From contig OX419340.1 of assembly GCA_948470475.1 (NCBI GenBank), positions 13,637,851 through 13,701,850 of the forward strand: 64,000 nt of DNA, read 5' to 3'. Each line of letters opens with the position of its first letter. Positions within the stretch are counted from its first letter, which is position 1. Positions 34,888 through 49,800 of the stretch are shown one piece after another. A program made the translations under genes and the position numbers. The notes below the pieces were generated by a model. The model searched no databases. It was not told where the DNA came from and saw only the letters and a program-made list of their open reading frames with translations. The stretch is from Galaxea fascicularis (taxonomy: Eukaryota; Cnidaria; Anthozoa; Scleractinia; Euphylliidae).

Positions 34888-37800
34888 GTAGGTAAAAATT
34901 CAATTCCAGCAAATGGTTGTTAATGCAAGAATTAGCCAATAAACTTTGAAGTTGTTTTCGCCACCCATAATTTTGTTTTTGAGCTGCGTGGCTTATGCAA
35001 GAAGGAGGATTTGATAGTCATCTGGATCTGTGTGGTTAGGATTAATTTAACCAATCAGATGAGCCCATTGGTCATCACTGGGATTTTGATGACCTAGCAC
35101 TGCAGGGGCTGCCCCAAATTGAGACTGGCCGCCAAGACTTGAGAAAACTGGAAGTGTGAGTTAATTTAGATTTACCCACAGGTAACAGCACTTGGCTTTA
35201 TAACAATGTAGTGTTGGATAAACCATAGGGTATTAGAAGATTATACTAAACCAGCCTGGGAGCAAGCCTGGGAGCAAGCTCACCCCCACCCCCATCCCCC
35301 TTCCTCTTCAGAAACTTTGCTCACAGGCTTACTAATCTGTATTTTATGGTCTGTGCAGAGGTTGCCACATTCTGTGCAATCGAGATGCCCTGACCAGTAT
35401 GCAACTTTATCAAGGCTGTGATCTAAGAAGAGTATCCAGAAAAAGTAAGAAATCCAGGGTGCCCAGCAAATAAGTTTGGGCAATGGGCAATATTTTCTGG
35501 TCAAACAATGGCAAAAGTCGCCAGGGATGACTGGTTGCTGCTAGAGCAGAGCCCTGTTTATACTACCTGACTATCTCACATTTGCTTTGATTTGACATGA
35601 TTTGGCATGATGACTGCCATAGTTTACTTGACGCATTCTTAACTCTTACAGGTAGAGAAAAGTGATATCAACAGCTTGGAAAATGGTTTCAAATCTAATC
35701 CATCAGCACCAGAATTCCTAGAAAAAGAACCTGTGGGTTTGGTTCCTGGGATTGAAATAAAAAACCTAAAGAAAGTGTTTTCCACTGAGATAGGTATGAC
35801 GGCATTATGACTATTCTAATATTATAAAAATATCATATTGTTTGTATGCCCTATGCAAGTGCCTCAATCTTTACTTTTATAAATTTATCAGCCTGTACGA
35901 GAGTAGCAGCTCATTGAGACAACTTATACATGGATAATGTTATAGGTCAAAAACATAATTAATGAAATAAAATGATTTCAACCATGGTTGAAACCATTTT
36001 AACTTGTATTGCATTTTGATCTGCAGCATAGTTTAATAATTTTTTTAGTTATGTACATGTGTTGACACTCAATGAAATACCAATACAAAGAAAGTGCATT
36101 CAGTCTTGACATATTGTGGAATACAGTGGAACCCCACAATAGAGTCACTTTGTTAAAATGGCTGCCTGGTTAATACAGCTACTTTTTTATTAATCTTTGG
36201 TCAAATACCCTTAGGTTATTGTCACAAAGGGTGAAAAATAACAATTATTGTTATTTTTGGATATTCCACTATAAGTTCACCTGGTTAATATATAATATAG
36301 CCCCTCAAATCAAGTATACACATCCTAAAACAACCTAAAGGACAATCAAGTGGCAAATATCTTGAGAAACAATAATAATGATTCGGTTTAGACCTTTTTA
36401 CCGATACGGCGGTCATCTTGAATTTCGAGGAAATTATGGGATGCCCAGGGGGCAGATGAGAAATAATTATAAAGAATACTGTGGCGTGATAACTTTTAAC
36501 AATAATTTTTCGCTAACCATAGGAACAACTGCCAAATATCGTGACGGAAAGATGTAACGCTTGTAATATTTGTTATGGAATATGAGAGACAAGCAGTAAA
36601 AATTTATCCTGAAAGCTGTGTATACAATAAATTTTCCAGCGATTGCCCCCTCGGCAGCCCATAATTTCTCAGTCAAAACAATAGAATTCAAGATGGCCTC
36701 CATATCGGTAAAAAGGTCTATTAGGTTTGGGGTCAAATTGTTTTAAGAAAGGATGGTATGTTTAGCAATTTGTTCCTGTTTGCAAAATTAAGATATTTAA
36801 ATTTACAAACGTACTTAAAGAGTCCAGGCATGAACTAATAATATTATTTTGTCATTCTGTACTCAAATGGGAATGATTAAATCTTTCATATCACCATATC
36901 TCATTATTATTAACAGTGAGACTGTCACAAATCAGAATTTGCAACTTACTATAAAACTTATGAACAACAGCCATACAATGTACATGGTTTATGCAAATAC
37001 TTTTTTGCTGCTGGTCACGTGAGTGAAAACGCACTAAAACAGCTATCGATCTGCACCTTGGACAAGGTGTCAATACCAAAGAAACAGTAGACAAGTAACC
37101 AACTAATTTTGACCTACATGCACCTGTAGACATTTCAGACTTAGAGACAAAACTGTCAAAAACAACATAATCTAGCATAATTTTTCCTATGTCTTTCAGG
37201 GAAGAAAGTTGCAGTTAATGGGGTGTCATTGAACATGTATGAAGGTCAGATAACCACACTGCTTGGGCACAATGGAGCTGGCAAAACAACTCTCATGTCG
37301 ATGTTGACTGGACTATTCCCTGCTACTTCAGGTTCAGCTCTTGTTAACGGCTGCTCCATTAGTGATAATATCAATGGAGTGCGCAGCAGTCTGGGTGAGA
37401 CTTTTCTATTCTGTGGTTTGGAAGTATATATTAATAAAAATGGTAGTTTGGTTACAAGGCCATCTGCATGTACATGTATGGCATCAACACACACACACAG
37501 GAATGTCACCACTCAGGGTCCCAAAGGGGGGTCCCTGGAGTCCCAGAGCCCTGATGTTTTTTGCCATGGAGCCTGGAGCCTGATCATTTCACTGCTAGGA
37601 GCCCTGGCCATTTTTGCCTGGATCCCAAGAGCCTCGAAAACTTAATCCTAAAGCCCTTGAGCCCTAAACCCCTTTGGGACCCTGACCAGTCTGTGAGGGT
37701 TACATAGCATCAGCAGCCAGTTTGAAAAGTAACTGTAGCTTTTGTCAGCGAGCTGCCCATTGTCTGCAAAAGGTGGTATAAGTCTCATTGCCCCCGCCTT

Positions 37801-40800
37801 TTGATTGGTGCTACTGTAACATAGGCCACAATTGGGAACTGTCTTCTGCTCTTTGTGTCAATTGTTAAATTACGTATGGAAGTGAAGTTTACAAGACAAG
37901 TTGCTCAACTTTGCTGCCCAAATTTGTGATGCTGCCCTCTGTACTTTTCGGTAAGATATGGATGTTGAGCACACTGGGTTAAAGGTGATCTAGTTGTCTT
38001 TATTTCAACCATGTTATTCTTTGCCAGGTCTTTGTCCACAACACGATGTACTGTTTGACCGGCTGACTGTTGAAGAGCATCTGTGGTTCTTTGCTAAGTT
38101 AAAGAATTGCCCATCCAACCGGGTGAAACAGGAAGTCGATAGAATGATTGATAGTATTGGACTAGCAGACAAGCGATATGTTCAGTCCCGTGCATTGTCT
38201 GGCGGCATGAAAAGGAAGCTGTCTGTTGGGATAGCACTCATAGCTGATTCCAAGGTTAGCCATTTTGTTTTAATTCTCTCAGGATGGTAGATTTTACATT
38301 CTCGCCCCATGTAAGGTAATCCGAGACAGTCGTGGATTCTGGATTCCATGCTGTGGATTTCGGATTCCAGGTACTGGAATCCGGATTCCAATCAGCCCGA
38401 TTTGGAGTGAATTTTCAGCAACTTGGATTCCGGATTCCAATCATTGGCGGGATCGAAACCTCAAAAAATAGAAACAAATCTGATGCGTGGCTTTCCTTTG
38501 TTTGGTTTTCAGTAATACGCTGTTTTGTTTTTTCAACCGAAAAGGCATACGCTTTCGCCTACCATCCATACTAAAACGCGCCAAAACGCCGACGAAAATG
38601 GAGTCTTTTGAAAACGGTTTCAAAAGTGGCGACTTTTGAAAACGCATCTTTTCAAAACGCTTGGTTTGTAGGGTGGACAGGTGAAAGCGGAGACTTGAAA
38701 ACGTGGCGTCACGTGCCATCGGTTCCAGTTCAAAGACCGTGTATTGATCGCAGGCGCTCAACAGTACGCATGCGCAATCCCAGGTACAAGTGGTTGTCAT
38801 CGTCTTCAAGCGGTTTAGTGTGGATGGTTGAAACAATCCAAAAACGTTAGTGTGGATCAAAATATTTTGCTTCGTTTACGGACACTTTTGAAAACGCACC
38901 AGTGTGGATGGGGCCTCAGCCCTTCAAATCACAAGACATGATCAAACGTGTGACGGCTATTTGTGAATGTCAGCACCAATTAGCTTTCATTTGATTTCTC
39001 TTTTCAAAAGAAGAGTCAGTTTGTTCTACCCAACAGCTTGAATTTCAATGATCTTATCATCTACAGGCTCCGAAAAAACTGGAATGAAATTAAAATTTTC
39101 ATAATTGTGAGTTTGTCATGTCCAAAGCAGATATTGAGTTCCCCTGTTTGTAATGCCCACACGTGACTCCTCACAGGTTGTAATGCTCGATGAGCCTACC
39201 TCTGGAATGGACCCATCTGCCCGCAGGTTCACGTGGGATTTGCTGCAGAAACAGAAAGATGGAAGGACTATTTTACTGACTACACACTTCATGGATGAGG
39301 CCGACATCCTCGGTGATAGGATCGCCATCATGGCAGAGGGAAGCATCAAGTGCTGTGGATCGTCCCTCTTCCTCAAAAGCAAGTATGGGGTGGGTTACCA
39401 CATGGTCATGGTAAAGGAGCCACACTGTGATGTTTCCAAGGTGATCTCCGTCGTTAGTAACCATGTGCCTGCTGCACAAGTGGAGAGCAATATTGGTGAG
39501 GCCTTGATTTTCAGTGGTTTTTACATGTAACAAGTATTAGTGATATTAGGGACTTTAAGATCGAGGACGCGGTGGCTCTGAGACGCGACTCGAACTGAAT
39601 TTTCAAATTTAGGATGAAGGGCGCATGCGCGCGGCGTTTTCTCCTTATCTCGAATTCTCTTGAGAGCGCGAAGTGAGTGGATTTGACGTTGTGCACAAAA
39701 CGTGAGTATTTAGCTTTGTTTTATAAAGTAGAGCAGCGTTTTTGCACTATGTTACCAATTGATAGCGGCGCCGCTTCGAGGAGATCTTTAAAGGAAATCA
39801 GCTAATTTTACTTTATTGCTGCATGATACAATCGTGAAGAACATTGAAGTTAAATCCGTTTGTTGTTTCATTTACAATCGTCAACAAATCCTATCTTTCT
39901 GTCTAATTAAGTCTTATCTTATTTTTGTTTTGGTTTTCGGCAATTGCAGTGAATCAGAATAAATACTGTAACGAGTGTTCCACCGACAGGAAGGTCAATT
40001 TTATCTTTGCCGGTAGAAAATTGAAAAATTAAAATCGTATCAGACAGTATACGTAGATAGGAAAAGCGCTTTAGCATAACACAATCAAAGTCTTTCTGTT
40101 GCACCATTCCGAAATGTGAGTATCAGGCATAACTTTGTAAAGCCTCAACCAGCAATAGTAAGATGTCTCTCTTTCCAAATATGAAGCCCATAAATTCTTC
40201 GTCATCAATAATTCCCTCTTCGAATTTCCTGAACTTCTCTGAACGAGCTCATGGCGTTCTTTGTTCCAAAACCGAGCTGTTATCCTTCGTCGCTTCGCAG
40301 ATTTTCCCGTGCTTCACGACGCCGTTCTAGCTCCAGGCTTTTGCCCGGTCACTGCGTCCTAAAAGCCGTCGCGTCTTGGATCTTAAAGATGATTTCCAAT
40401 CCGTACTGCGCGCTCTGTAGAGTTTGTTTACGTTTTTTGTTTTGACTCGTGTAAGACGTTACAAAATATAATGTTTCGCAATTACTTACATGAAATAAAG
40501 TTTCATGTCAACGGCCATTGTGGATGGAAAGCTTTATGCTTCGTTCTTTGTGATATGACCAGAGAAAACAGCTTCGTTGCTTTCAAAATCAAAGGAACAG
40601 GTGGGAAAAGAGTTTAAAATGTCTCAACTGTACTTTGAGTGATTCGCAACGAATACCATCGATTCGAATTCCATCGAGTGAGACTCACAAACATTGGGAT
40701 GCTGAGACTGCGCAGTACAGACTGGAAATCACCTTTAAAGTCCCTATTATTACGAGTGCACGATGATAAAGTGGTCCTTTTGTCCCTGCAGACAGATCAT

Positions 40801-43800
40801 TAATATTAGAATCGATTTAATTCACCATGAACCCAATGGCTCATAGTTTTTTTCTGGAACATCAACGTCGAGCAGCAAATGGCATTTCCAGCCCTCCATT
40901 GCAGAAAATTGCAGTTGAATCATTTACGGGGTAATTTTAGCGAATAATGCAACTGATGCGTTTATCTGTTTCTATGGTAACCTTTTTGCAAATGATTTGG
41001 AATTTGTTTGATACAACTCAGTGTTACAGTAACCAGCAAGCGTGTTGCTACTAACCATCAAAATGCAAGTATTGGAAACAGGTGTCAGCCTCCTTACAAC
41101 AGTTAAACTTCCTCTGCACTTGAGTAAAACGTATTTATGAGTCTTGTTCAACTGTTATTTCCAAGTCAACAGCGCAATGGGTAAATTGCTTTTGATTTTC
41201 GTAACCTTTGACTTGTTTGGTAGGGATCTTAGCCTAACTCAATTCAATCATCAGAATCAATTGAATTTTACAAACTTTGCCGGAATAATCTCTCTCGCAG
41301 TATTCGCTTTTACAACAGGTGTATAAGAGCTACTCTGCTTTAATGGAACGAAACCTAATCTTTTAACCAGCTGAACATTTAGGCTCAACATTTGTGATTG
41401 GTCGGTCCTCTTGAATCATAATAGACGATGGTCATTCAATGTCACAGTGATCAAAGTCTCACGATAATCTGATTATTGACAAATAAATCATGTCACGCAA
41501 GTCTCCTACATAATGACATGTCCTGGTATGAGTTAAAAATAGGTCTGTCTCAATTCATTTTGAAAATAACCTCTATGCGTCTAATTCTTTTATTATCTAG
41601 GTGCTGAATTGTCTTTTATCCTGCCAAGTGAAGCAACAGACAAATTTGAGGAGCTTTTTTTGGAGCTGGAAACTCGTCGCCAAGAACTTGGAATTGCAAG
41701 TTATGGTGCGTCAGTTACGACAATGGAGGAAGTGTTTCTGAAAGTTGGGGAAGAAATGGACAGTACACTGAGCGAAAAACTTCAAAAATGCGACAAGGAA
41801 GGTTGGTCAATTGAAATGAGTTTCAAAGATTCTTAAGGCCTTGAGGGGCAAGTCCTACAGCTGTTGGCTCTTTCTTTGTCCGCAGCATCCCAGCTTGGAA
41901 CTGAACAAATTCCGCTGGATGCTGTACACGCATAATCTTTAACACACTTTTAAAAAGTCATACAGATGTTATTTTCGTTATTGACCGTCCATTGCCTGTA
42001 AAAGCTTGCTATTGCCAATTGGTCTATTCTGATGAAAGGTAATGGAGAGCTTTGCGCAATTTTTTCACGTCACTCAGGGCACAATGTTCCCCTAAAAAAA
42101 AAGAGTCGAACGCTGTGAGATTTTCACGAAAAGCTCCTTCTGGACGAGAAGACGAAAACTGGTTAGGAACATTAAAACTGGGAGACACGGTTTTCAACAG
42201 CAAATGTTTACCTGTTAAAGTATTGAAAATAAAAAACCAAAAGCGGATAAACAAATGAAGAAGTAATATATCAAACACGAGAGACAGTATTTTATCGGGA
42301 TATCCAAACACCGAGAAGAGAGTTGGACGGCCGATGAAACACTGTCTCGATTGTTTGATATATCTTCTCAATTGAAACAAAAACTAAGGAATTAACGAAG
42401 AAGTGAAATTGTCAAAATCTATGCTAATTAAGACGGGTATTCAAACACCCTTCACGGTTGTGATTTCCTTTGTTTAAACTTGATGAATTATTAATGAGTT
42501 TGAGAAGTGAATGATCGTCTCAGCTCCATTATGAACGCTTCTAAAACTTAGCGAAAAGAAAGCCTGCAAAAAAAAAGATTTGAACAGGATTCTTCGCTGC
42601 TACTTTAGTAGCATTTATTCATAGCTACGACGATCATTCGCTTCTTCATTTGTTTACCTTTATGTGACGCGAAACAGTTCATCCTGCCGAGGGACAACTC
42701 TTTTGCATTTATCTTTCTGCCCCGGCCTTATGGCTTTTGAAAACAACAGATATCCACGCACAAAAGTTGATTTGCGTTCAATTGCAGAAACTGCTTCAGT
42801 GACCACAGCAGATATGAATGGAGACGTCCGAAACCCAACCGAACGATCCTCAGTTCTTGCACGCATGGGGATGTTCGGAGCCGCGTCTGGTAATCACGGC
42901 TATGGCACGTTTGGCGACTACAGTCACTACGCTCACTCTTCTGGTTTGCGCCTCTTTCGTCAGCGGTGGTACGCAATGTTTGTCAAGCGCGTACTTCACT
43001 CTAAACGTCACAAAGCGTCCATTTTGTCACAGCTCCTGCTTCCTTTGTTTTTCACACTGATTGCTCTCATCAGTGCAAAAACATACCCTCAGCCAGCTGA
43101 CTCTCCGCCACTCAACCTATCCACGCATAATTACCAGACAAACTATGTTCCATGGAAAGCAGACGAGTAAGTATATGAATGAGAGGTCACTTTGGAATCT
43201 AGTGTGAGCGTATTAAGAATGTGTATGTGTGGGGGGGGGGGGAGGCGAGTGAGGAAGGGGGGGGAGGGCCGGGCGTAAACCATGGTACACTGGCACCAGC
43301 AGGTAATTTGCGAATGGGGTTACAAAGAGAATGATGCTTTTTTTTTTTTCTCATTTGACTTCCAGTTCTGACTTCTAGTGCGGGTGTTGTCCACTGTCTT
43401 TCTCTTCCAGGCTTTTCGAATCTCCACACGTGCCTCATGCAGTAAAAATCAGTGTACTTATGAAGAAACCAGTGAAGGAGAATGTTATGCCGTTTAGCGT
43501 GAAATAACGATTGTTCCGTCTGCTAAAATAAGGATAACAATGTAACGAGAATAACAACAAACAATGCAAAATTAAATTTCTAGTGATTGAGGTCTGTGAT
43601 TTGGCCTTGTCCCCACTGAGGTGTTCAGGAAAACTAAAAGCAAAGATATATGACAAAGATATATGAGATGTATACGCACAGAAATCTAGAAGTATACTAA
43701 CTCCTTGAAACTACAATCTTCTCTTACAGTCCTACAATATTTCCCACTATTAGTTTGAAATGTTGTTGCTATTTCTACAGTTCCAAACAAGCTATTACCG

Positions 43801-46800
43801 TAGCCGAGAATTACAGAGCTCAGTGGCCTGGTGAGGAGACACACCCTGTTAACGTGTCTGGTGACATGGAGCATTACTTGACGAAGAGAGCGAAGGACAT
43901 GGGACTCGGTGACTTCAACAAGAAAGATTTAATTGCTGCTACATTTGCCAAGGAAGATGACAAAGGTTGTTATTGTATTCTTCGCTCTTTCAACTTCTTT
44001 TTCTCGCATTAGAGCAATTTACTTTTGCTCACTTCGGACAACAATGATAGCTTGAGATCAAGAGTGTCACGCAAAAGATCGTGTGGATTGTTTCTGAGGA
44101 CGCGAGTTTCAAAACACCGAAACGTATAAGCTGTGATGCCAGAAACACATCGGATCAAACCTTTCACAGAATAAGGACGCAAAAATCTTCTGCTAAATTT
44201 GTTTACCCTTACGTCGCATCAAACATTCCACTGTCAATCTCGGGGAGCTGGGATTGCGCAGTGGCGAGAGCACTTGGTTCCCACTAATGTGGCCTCGGTT
44301 CGATTCTCCAACGCTCCGCAATGCATGGGTTAAGTTTGGTCTCGACTCTCTCTACTGCACTGGGAGATTTTTCTCCATGAACCTTGTTTTAATAATTTCG
44401 TCTTCTCAAAAACCACCATTTTTCAATCTCAATTTGATTCGGAACACACGAAACAAAGTCGATTTGGTATTTTAGATTTGATTTGATTTGGTTTGATTTG
44501 ACTTTTTTCAAAGTGTACTTTTGTTTGTTTTGCCTGGAAAAACGGGGGATTTTGTGAGTCTATTTACCTTTTACTGATTTGGCGTCCTATCATTATTAAA
44601 GTTTGAAATGTCCCCTTATTTTCGTAACGTGGTAGTTGACATGTTCAATTTTAGCTGCCTCATTTTTTCAGATTTTGTAGATTTGACGGTGCGATCCGAA
44701 TATACTTTCTCTCTTCAGTTAATGCGACCGCCTGGTTTAATAACCAAGCTTATCATTCGATTGCGGTCTCGCTTGCGGCTGTTGATGCCGGCATATTGCG
44801 CTCTGCCCTTGGACCTAACGTTACCGTGACAACTATAAACCATCCTCTGCCAAGAACTGCTCAGGAGAAAATCAACGATTTGAAGCGGTAAGTCAGTTAA
44901 TCTTTACATAGCCGGGCGTCCATCGAGTGGGTGCATCCCTCCGTGTATCTGACTTATTTATCCTGCCTGAACAAAAGAAACAATTTCGGATTTTTGCGTT
45001 TTGTAATATTCATTAATTTTGCTTGTTCCTTTGCACCTTTTCTTACACTTTACGATTTTCTTTGTTCCGTTACGTAATGTTTGTTACAGGCGTGCAATTT
45101 TCACCTTTCTAGTAGAACATATATAAATAGCTATCTGTGTTAATTTTTTAGGTTCGTTCGGCTTCCATTGCAAATTAATCGGAATTCTTTGGCATTTCGT
45201 TCGGCCAGTACCTACATTTGATTTATCGGAATTCTTTGGCATTTCGTTCGGCCAAATTGGTAGCAGAGCGAGGTTCTCGTGGTTCGTCGAAATATCTTTA
45301 GAAAATGCAAGCGGATTCAGAAGGTGGAGAGCCACACCCCGAGACTTGCGAAATGTTGCTCGAGAAATTGAAGATGCAAAAGCGAGTGTCGAAAATGCAA
45401 TTAACGAAGCTGTATTCACGTTTGGTGAGGCTGATGTCTCAAGAGCATACGGATATCGAGGGCATTTTAGCTGCTCTAGAAGAAACAGAGGAGAAGAGGT
45501 TAGATGTGTTACAAGTTCTGGAAGATTTAATCGTCATTTACCAGACGAAAGGAGACACACAGAGTGTTACGCGCGCTGAGGCGGAGATGGATATAGTCAC
45601 GAAGGATACGGACAAAGAAATTGCGACGGTTAAAGAATTTCTGTCCTCAGTTACGTCCAGAGCTTCGTCGACAGGCGATGATTCATCCGAAAGTGATCCT
45701 CAAGAAGAGAAAGCGGCGAATTCAAGTGAAACGTGCGAGGCATCGGATGGTCGAGTTGACAGAAATCTAGAGAGGATCAAGCTACCGAAATTTAACGGAG
45801 ACAAAACTAAATTCCAGAATTTTTGGGCGACTTTCGAAAGTATCGTGGATGGCACGGATGAACCAGCCAAATACAAGATGATCCGATTAAAAGCTTGCCT
45901 CGAAGGCAAAGCAGAAGAAGCAATCTCGAAGCTAGGATTCTCCGAAGAGGCGTACGAGGAGGCTAAAAACACATTAAAGCGTCGTTTTGGTGGTGAAAGA
46001 AGACAACTTCAGAATTATCTAGAAGATATCAAGCGGATTAAACCTCTCCAGGAGGGAAACATTCAGGAGCTTGAGAAATTCGCCGACATCCTTGTAAGCA
46101 CAGTCGTTACTCTACGTGAACATAATCGTACGAGTGAATTAGAGCCTGGTAGTCTTCTCTTCTCTCTTGTTGTGGAGAAAATTCCGAAAAACATGTTGTC
46201 GAGATATTTTCGCTGGGCGTCAGAAAGCCATCGATGGGAGTCTTTGCAGACGCTTCGAGATTGGGTTATCGAGGAATGTGAGTACCAAATTAAAGCTATG
46301 GAAAGTGTCGAGGGGCTCGGTGCTAAGGGAAAGCACAAAGAGGAGGACCGGAGAAAGAATCGTGCGTTTACTGCGTTTAAAGTGAATCGGCAAGAACATA
46401 CTGGTACTCAGAGCCAGCGTAAATGTGACCTTTGTCAAAGAAGTCATGGGATATGGGAGTGCCCACGGTTCAGAGACGTAGAGGTGGACGATAGATGGAG
46501 GATAGCCAAGGACAAGAAACTGTGCTTTCGTTGTTTATCTAATAATCACCAAGGAAAGGACTGCTTTCAATCAGGGGAATGTGGAGTTCACGGCTGTCGG
46601 AAGAGCCACCATAAATTACTTCATTCATTTGAAGATTTCAGAAATCGCGACGTGTGTTCTAGTGTTACCAAGGAATCAAGACCTTCCTCGCCATCTCAGA
46701 GGGCTTTAACAATCGTAACATGTGACAATGCCACAGAGAACATTGAACAAGAAACCGAAGAGCGTTCACAAGTAACTACCCTAACCTCTGCGCAGTTTAA

Positions 46801-49800
46801 GGAAGTTGTATCTCTTCGTACCGTTCCAGTATGGTTAACAGCGAACGGGAAGAAGATTAAAGTCAACGCCGTTCTGGACGATGCAAGTACCGTTTCCTAT
46901 GTGAACGAGGAGGTGGCCGGAGCTCTCGGTCTGTCAGCAACATACCAGAAAGTTTCAGTGAACGTTCTCAACGAGAAAGTGGAGACGTTTGATTCAATGC
47001 CTGTCGATTTAACCCTGGAAAGTTGTGACGGAAACGTCAATTTACCCTTTAAGGCCCTGACTTGTCCTCGTCGAGTGACTGGAAACTACAAGATCGTTGA
47101 TTGGCAAAAGTACCAAAGCCGATGGCCCCACCTGAGCGTGTGTAAGGTTGCAGATGCTGCCGCTGACCCGATCGCTGATGTGTTGATCGGACAGGACCAG
47201 ATCGATCTCCATTTTTCTAGATGTGATGTGAAAGGAAACCCAGGAGAACCGATAGCAAGATTAGGTCCTTTGGGATGGTCCTGTGTTGGTCATCCAGACA
47301 GAAAATCCATTGCTTGGAACCCACAAACGAATCTAGCCTACACCCTCTTCTGCAGACCTCAGGTCTTTGGCGAAATCAACGATTCATTGAAACGATTCTG
47401 GGAAATCGAAACTCTGGGAATCCAGCAGTCCAAGCCGGAAGTCATGACTACTGAGGAGAAGATTGCGTTTGAGAAAGTGAGTCAGTCCTTGGTCCATGAT
47501 GGGGAGCGATACCAAGTCACCGTTCCGTGGAGATCGGACTGCCCCACCCTACCGAACAACTTTGAGATGGCTTGTAGCCGGTTGAAAAATACAGAAAAGC
47601 GCCTGTTACGACAGCCTTTAGTTGGAGAGGACTACAAGCAAATCATCGCCTCGTATCTCGAAAAGGGGTATGTTCGTAAGGTTAACGAGAATGACAAAGA
47701 GCCGCAGGATATTTGGTACCTTCCCCATTTTCCAGTCTGCAACTCTGAACGGGTGACAACAAAGACGAGAATCGTGTTCGATGCCAGTGCCAAGTTCCAG
47801 GGTACATCTCTAAATGATCAACTTCTTCCAGGACCGAAACTGCAAAACAGTCTGTTTGACGTGCTCCTTCGATTCCGCCGTTTCTCTGTTGCTGTTGCCT
47901 GTGACGTAAGCGAGATGTACTTACAGATCCGCATCCCACCAGAAGACCGTTCGAAGTTCAGATTTCTTTGGAGGAATTTGCAAGTTGATCGAAAACCTGA
48001 AGTTTACGAATTCGAACGGGTGGTGTTTGGTGACGCTTCAGCTCCGTTTCGCGCCCAGTATGTCTCCCAGAAAAATGCCAGGTTTCATCAGGAGGAATTT
48101 CCCCTTGCCGCTGCCACAGTAATCAAATCAACCTATATGGATGACTCGTTGGATTCTGTGAGAGACAATCAAACAGCACTCCAGCTAGTACAAGAACTTC
48201 AGGATCTGTGGGCGAAAGCTGGAATGAGAGCTAGAAAATTTGTGAGCAATTCACCGGAGGTTCTTACAGAGATTCCACAGGAACTTCGCGCATTTGAAAT
48301 CGACCTTAAAGACGACTTACCAACTACAAAGACCCTTGGAGTCCTGTGGCGAGCTCAGCAAGATGTCTTAGCCTTTAAGGTCAAGACCCCGACTGAACAA
48401 GACAAACTGACAAAGCGGATTACTCTGAGTAAAGTGGCAAGAGTGTTCGATCCACTGGGTCTCGCGAGTCCGTTTACCGTACGCGCAAAAGTCCTCTTGC
48501 AAGACATGTGGACGAGAGGCCTAAACTGGGACGAGCCAATTGACCAAGAGCTTTCGAGTCGCGTAAAAGATTGGTTCTCTGAATTAGAGACTTTACAAGA
48601 AATCAATGTCCCAAGGTGCCTTCAAGAATCAAAGCCAGAGGAGTCAATTTCAGTGCAAACCTTCGTTGACGCCTCAAGTGAAGCATATGGAGCAGTAAGC
48701 TATCTGAGAACTGAGTATGCCCCAAGTTGCTATGGTGCTCGTATCATCGCTTCGAAGACAAGAGTTTCTCCTTTAGCTCCGATGAGTACTCCTAGGCTAG
48801 AACTGATGGCAGCCCTTTTAGGTCTACAATTAACCCTATCGATTCTTGGTGCTCTCAACATATCTATTACTGAAGCTCGATTCTGGTCCGACAGCATGAA
48901 CGTCCTGTTTTGGATACGAGGCAAAGGCAAGCAGTACCGTCCATTCGTAGCAAACAGAATCGGAGAGATTCAAAGGCAATCGAACCCAGAACAATGGCAG
49001 TACGTTGACACAAAAGAGAATCCCGCTGATTTGTGTTCCCGAGGTCTTTCAGCCTCTTGTCTCAAAGAAAGCCCCCTCTGGTGGAGAGGACCAGACTTTC
49101 TAACAAAACCCGAAACGGAGTGGCTAAAGAGAAAGATCACGGAAGGGTCAGAAGTGAAGACAGAAACGAAAAAAAAGTTCATATCAACGCCGTCATTGAG
49201 CTTCGCATTACCCCCCTGGCCTCATCAGTGCAAGTGGCGACTCCACCCTTCTAATTGGTCCAGTTGGTTAAGGTTAACAAGAGTTTGCTCGTGGATCGTA
49301 AGGTTCGTAAACAACTGCAGATCCCCCGATCAAGAGCGTCACCGAGGACCGCTGTCTCCTGAGGAGGTCGAACACGCTCAAATAAGAATTATTCGAGAAG
49401 CCCAGCAAGCAGAATTTCCCGAGGAATACCACGACCTAAGCAAAAACAAGCCTATTTCAAAGAAGAGTTGTCTGACAAAGTTATCACCACGGATAGACGA
49501 AGATGGCCTGATTCGTTGCGACGGTCGCCTGTGTTTTGCGGAGTTTCTTCCTTACGACATGCGGTTCCCTATCATCCTGCCCAGAGGAAACTGGACCACA
49601 AAACTTATCGTGAAACATTACCATGAAGCTGGACATCACGTCACAGGAACAAACCACACCCTTGCAAACCTGTCGACCAAGTATTGTATACCCGCAGCAA
49701 GAGAGGAAATCCGACAGTGGGAAAATGAGTGCAACGAATGTAAAAGACGTAAGGCAAAGGCTGCTCAGCAGATTATGGCCCTCCTTCCCGGTGTCCGTCT

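Larger units (their letters stand above)
35652..41801 (+). other. ABCA NBD1 and regulatory segment (exons 3-7)
   Basis: Residues 498-859. Walker [10 protein letters not shown] at 567-575, Q-loop Gln 614, signature LSGGM at 666-670, Walker B VVMLDE at 686-691, switch His 722 ([11 protein letters not shown]). All catalytic residues are present. The segment ends with [13 protein letters not shown], the ABCA regulatory-domain ending. Confidence 0.92.
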
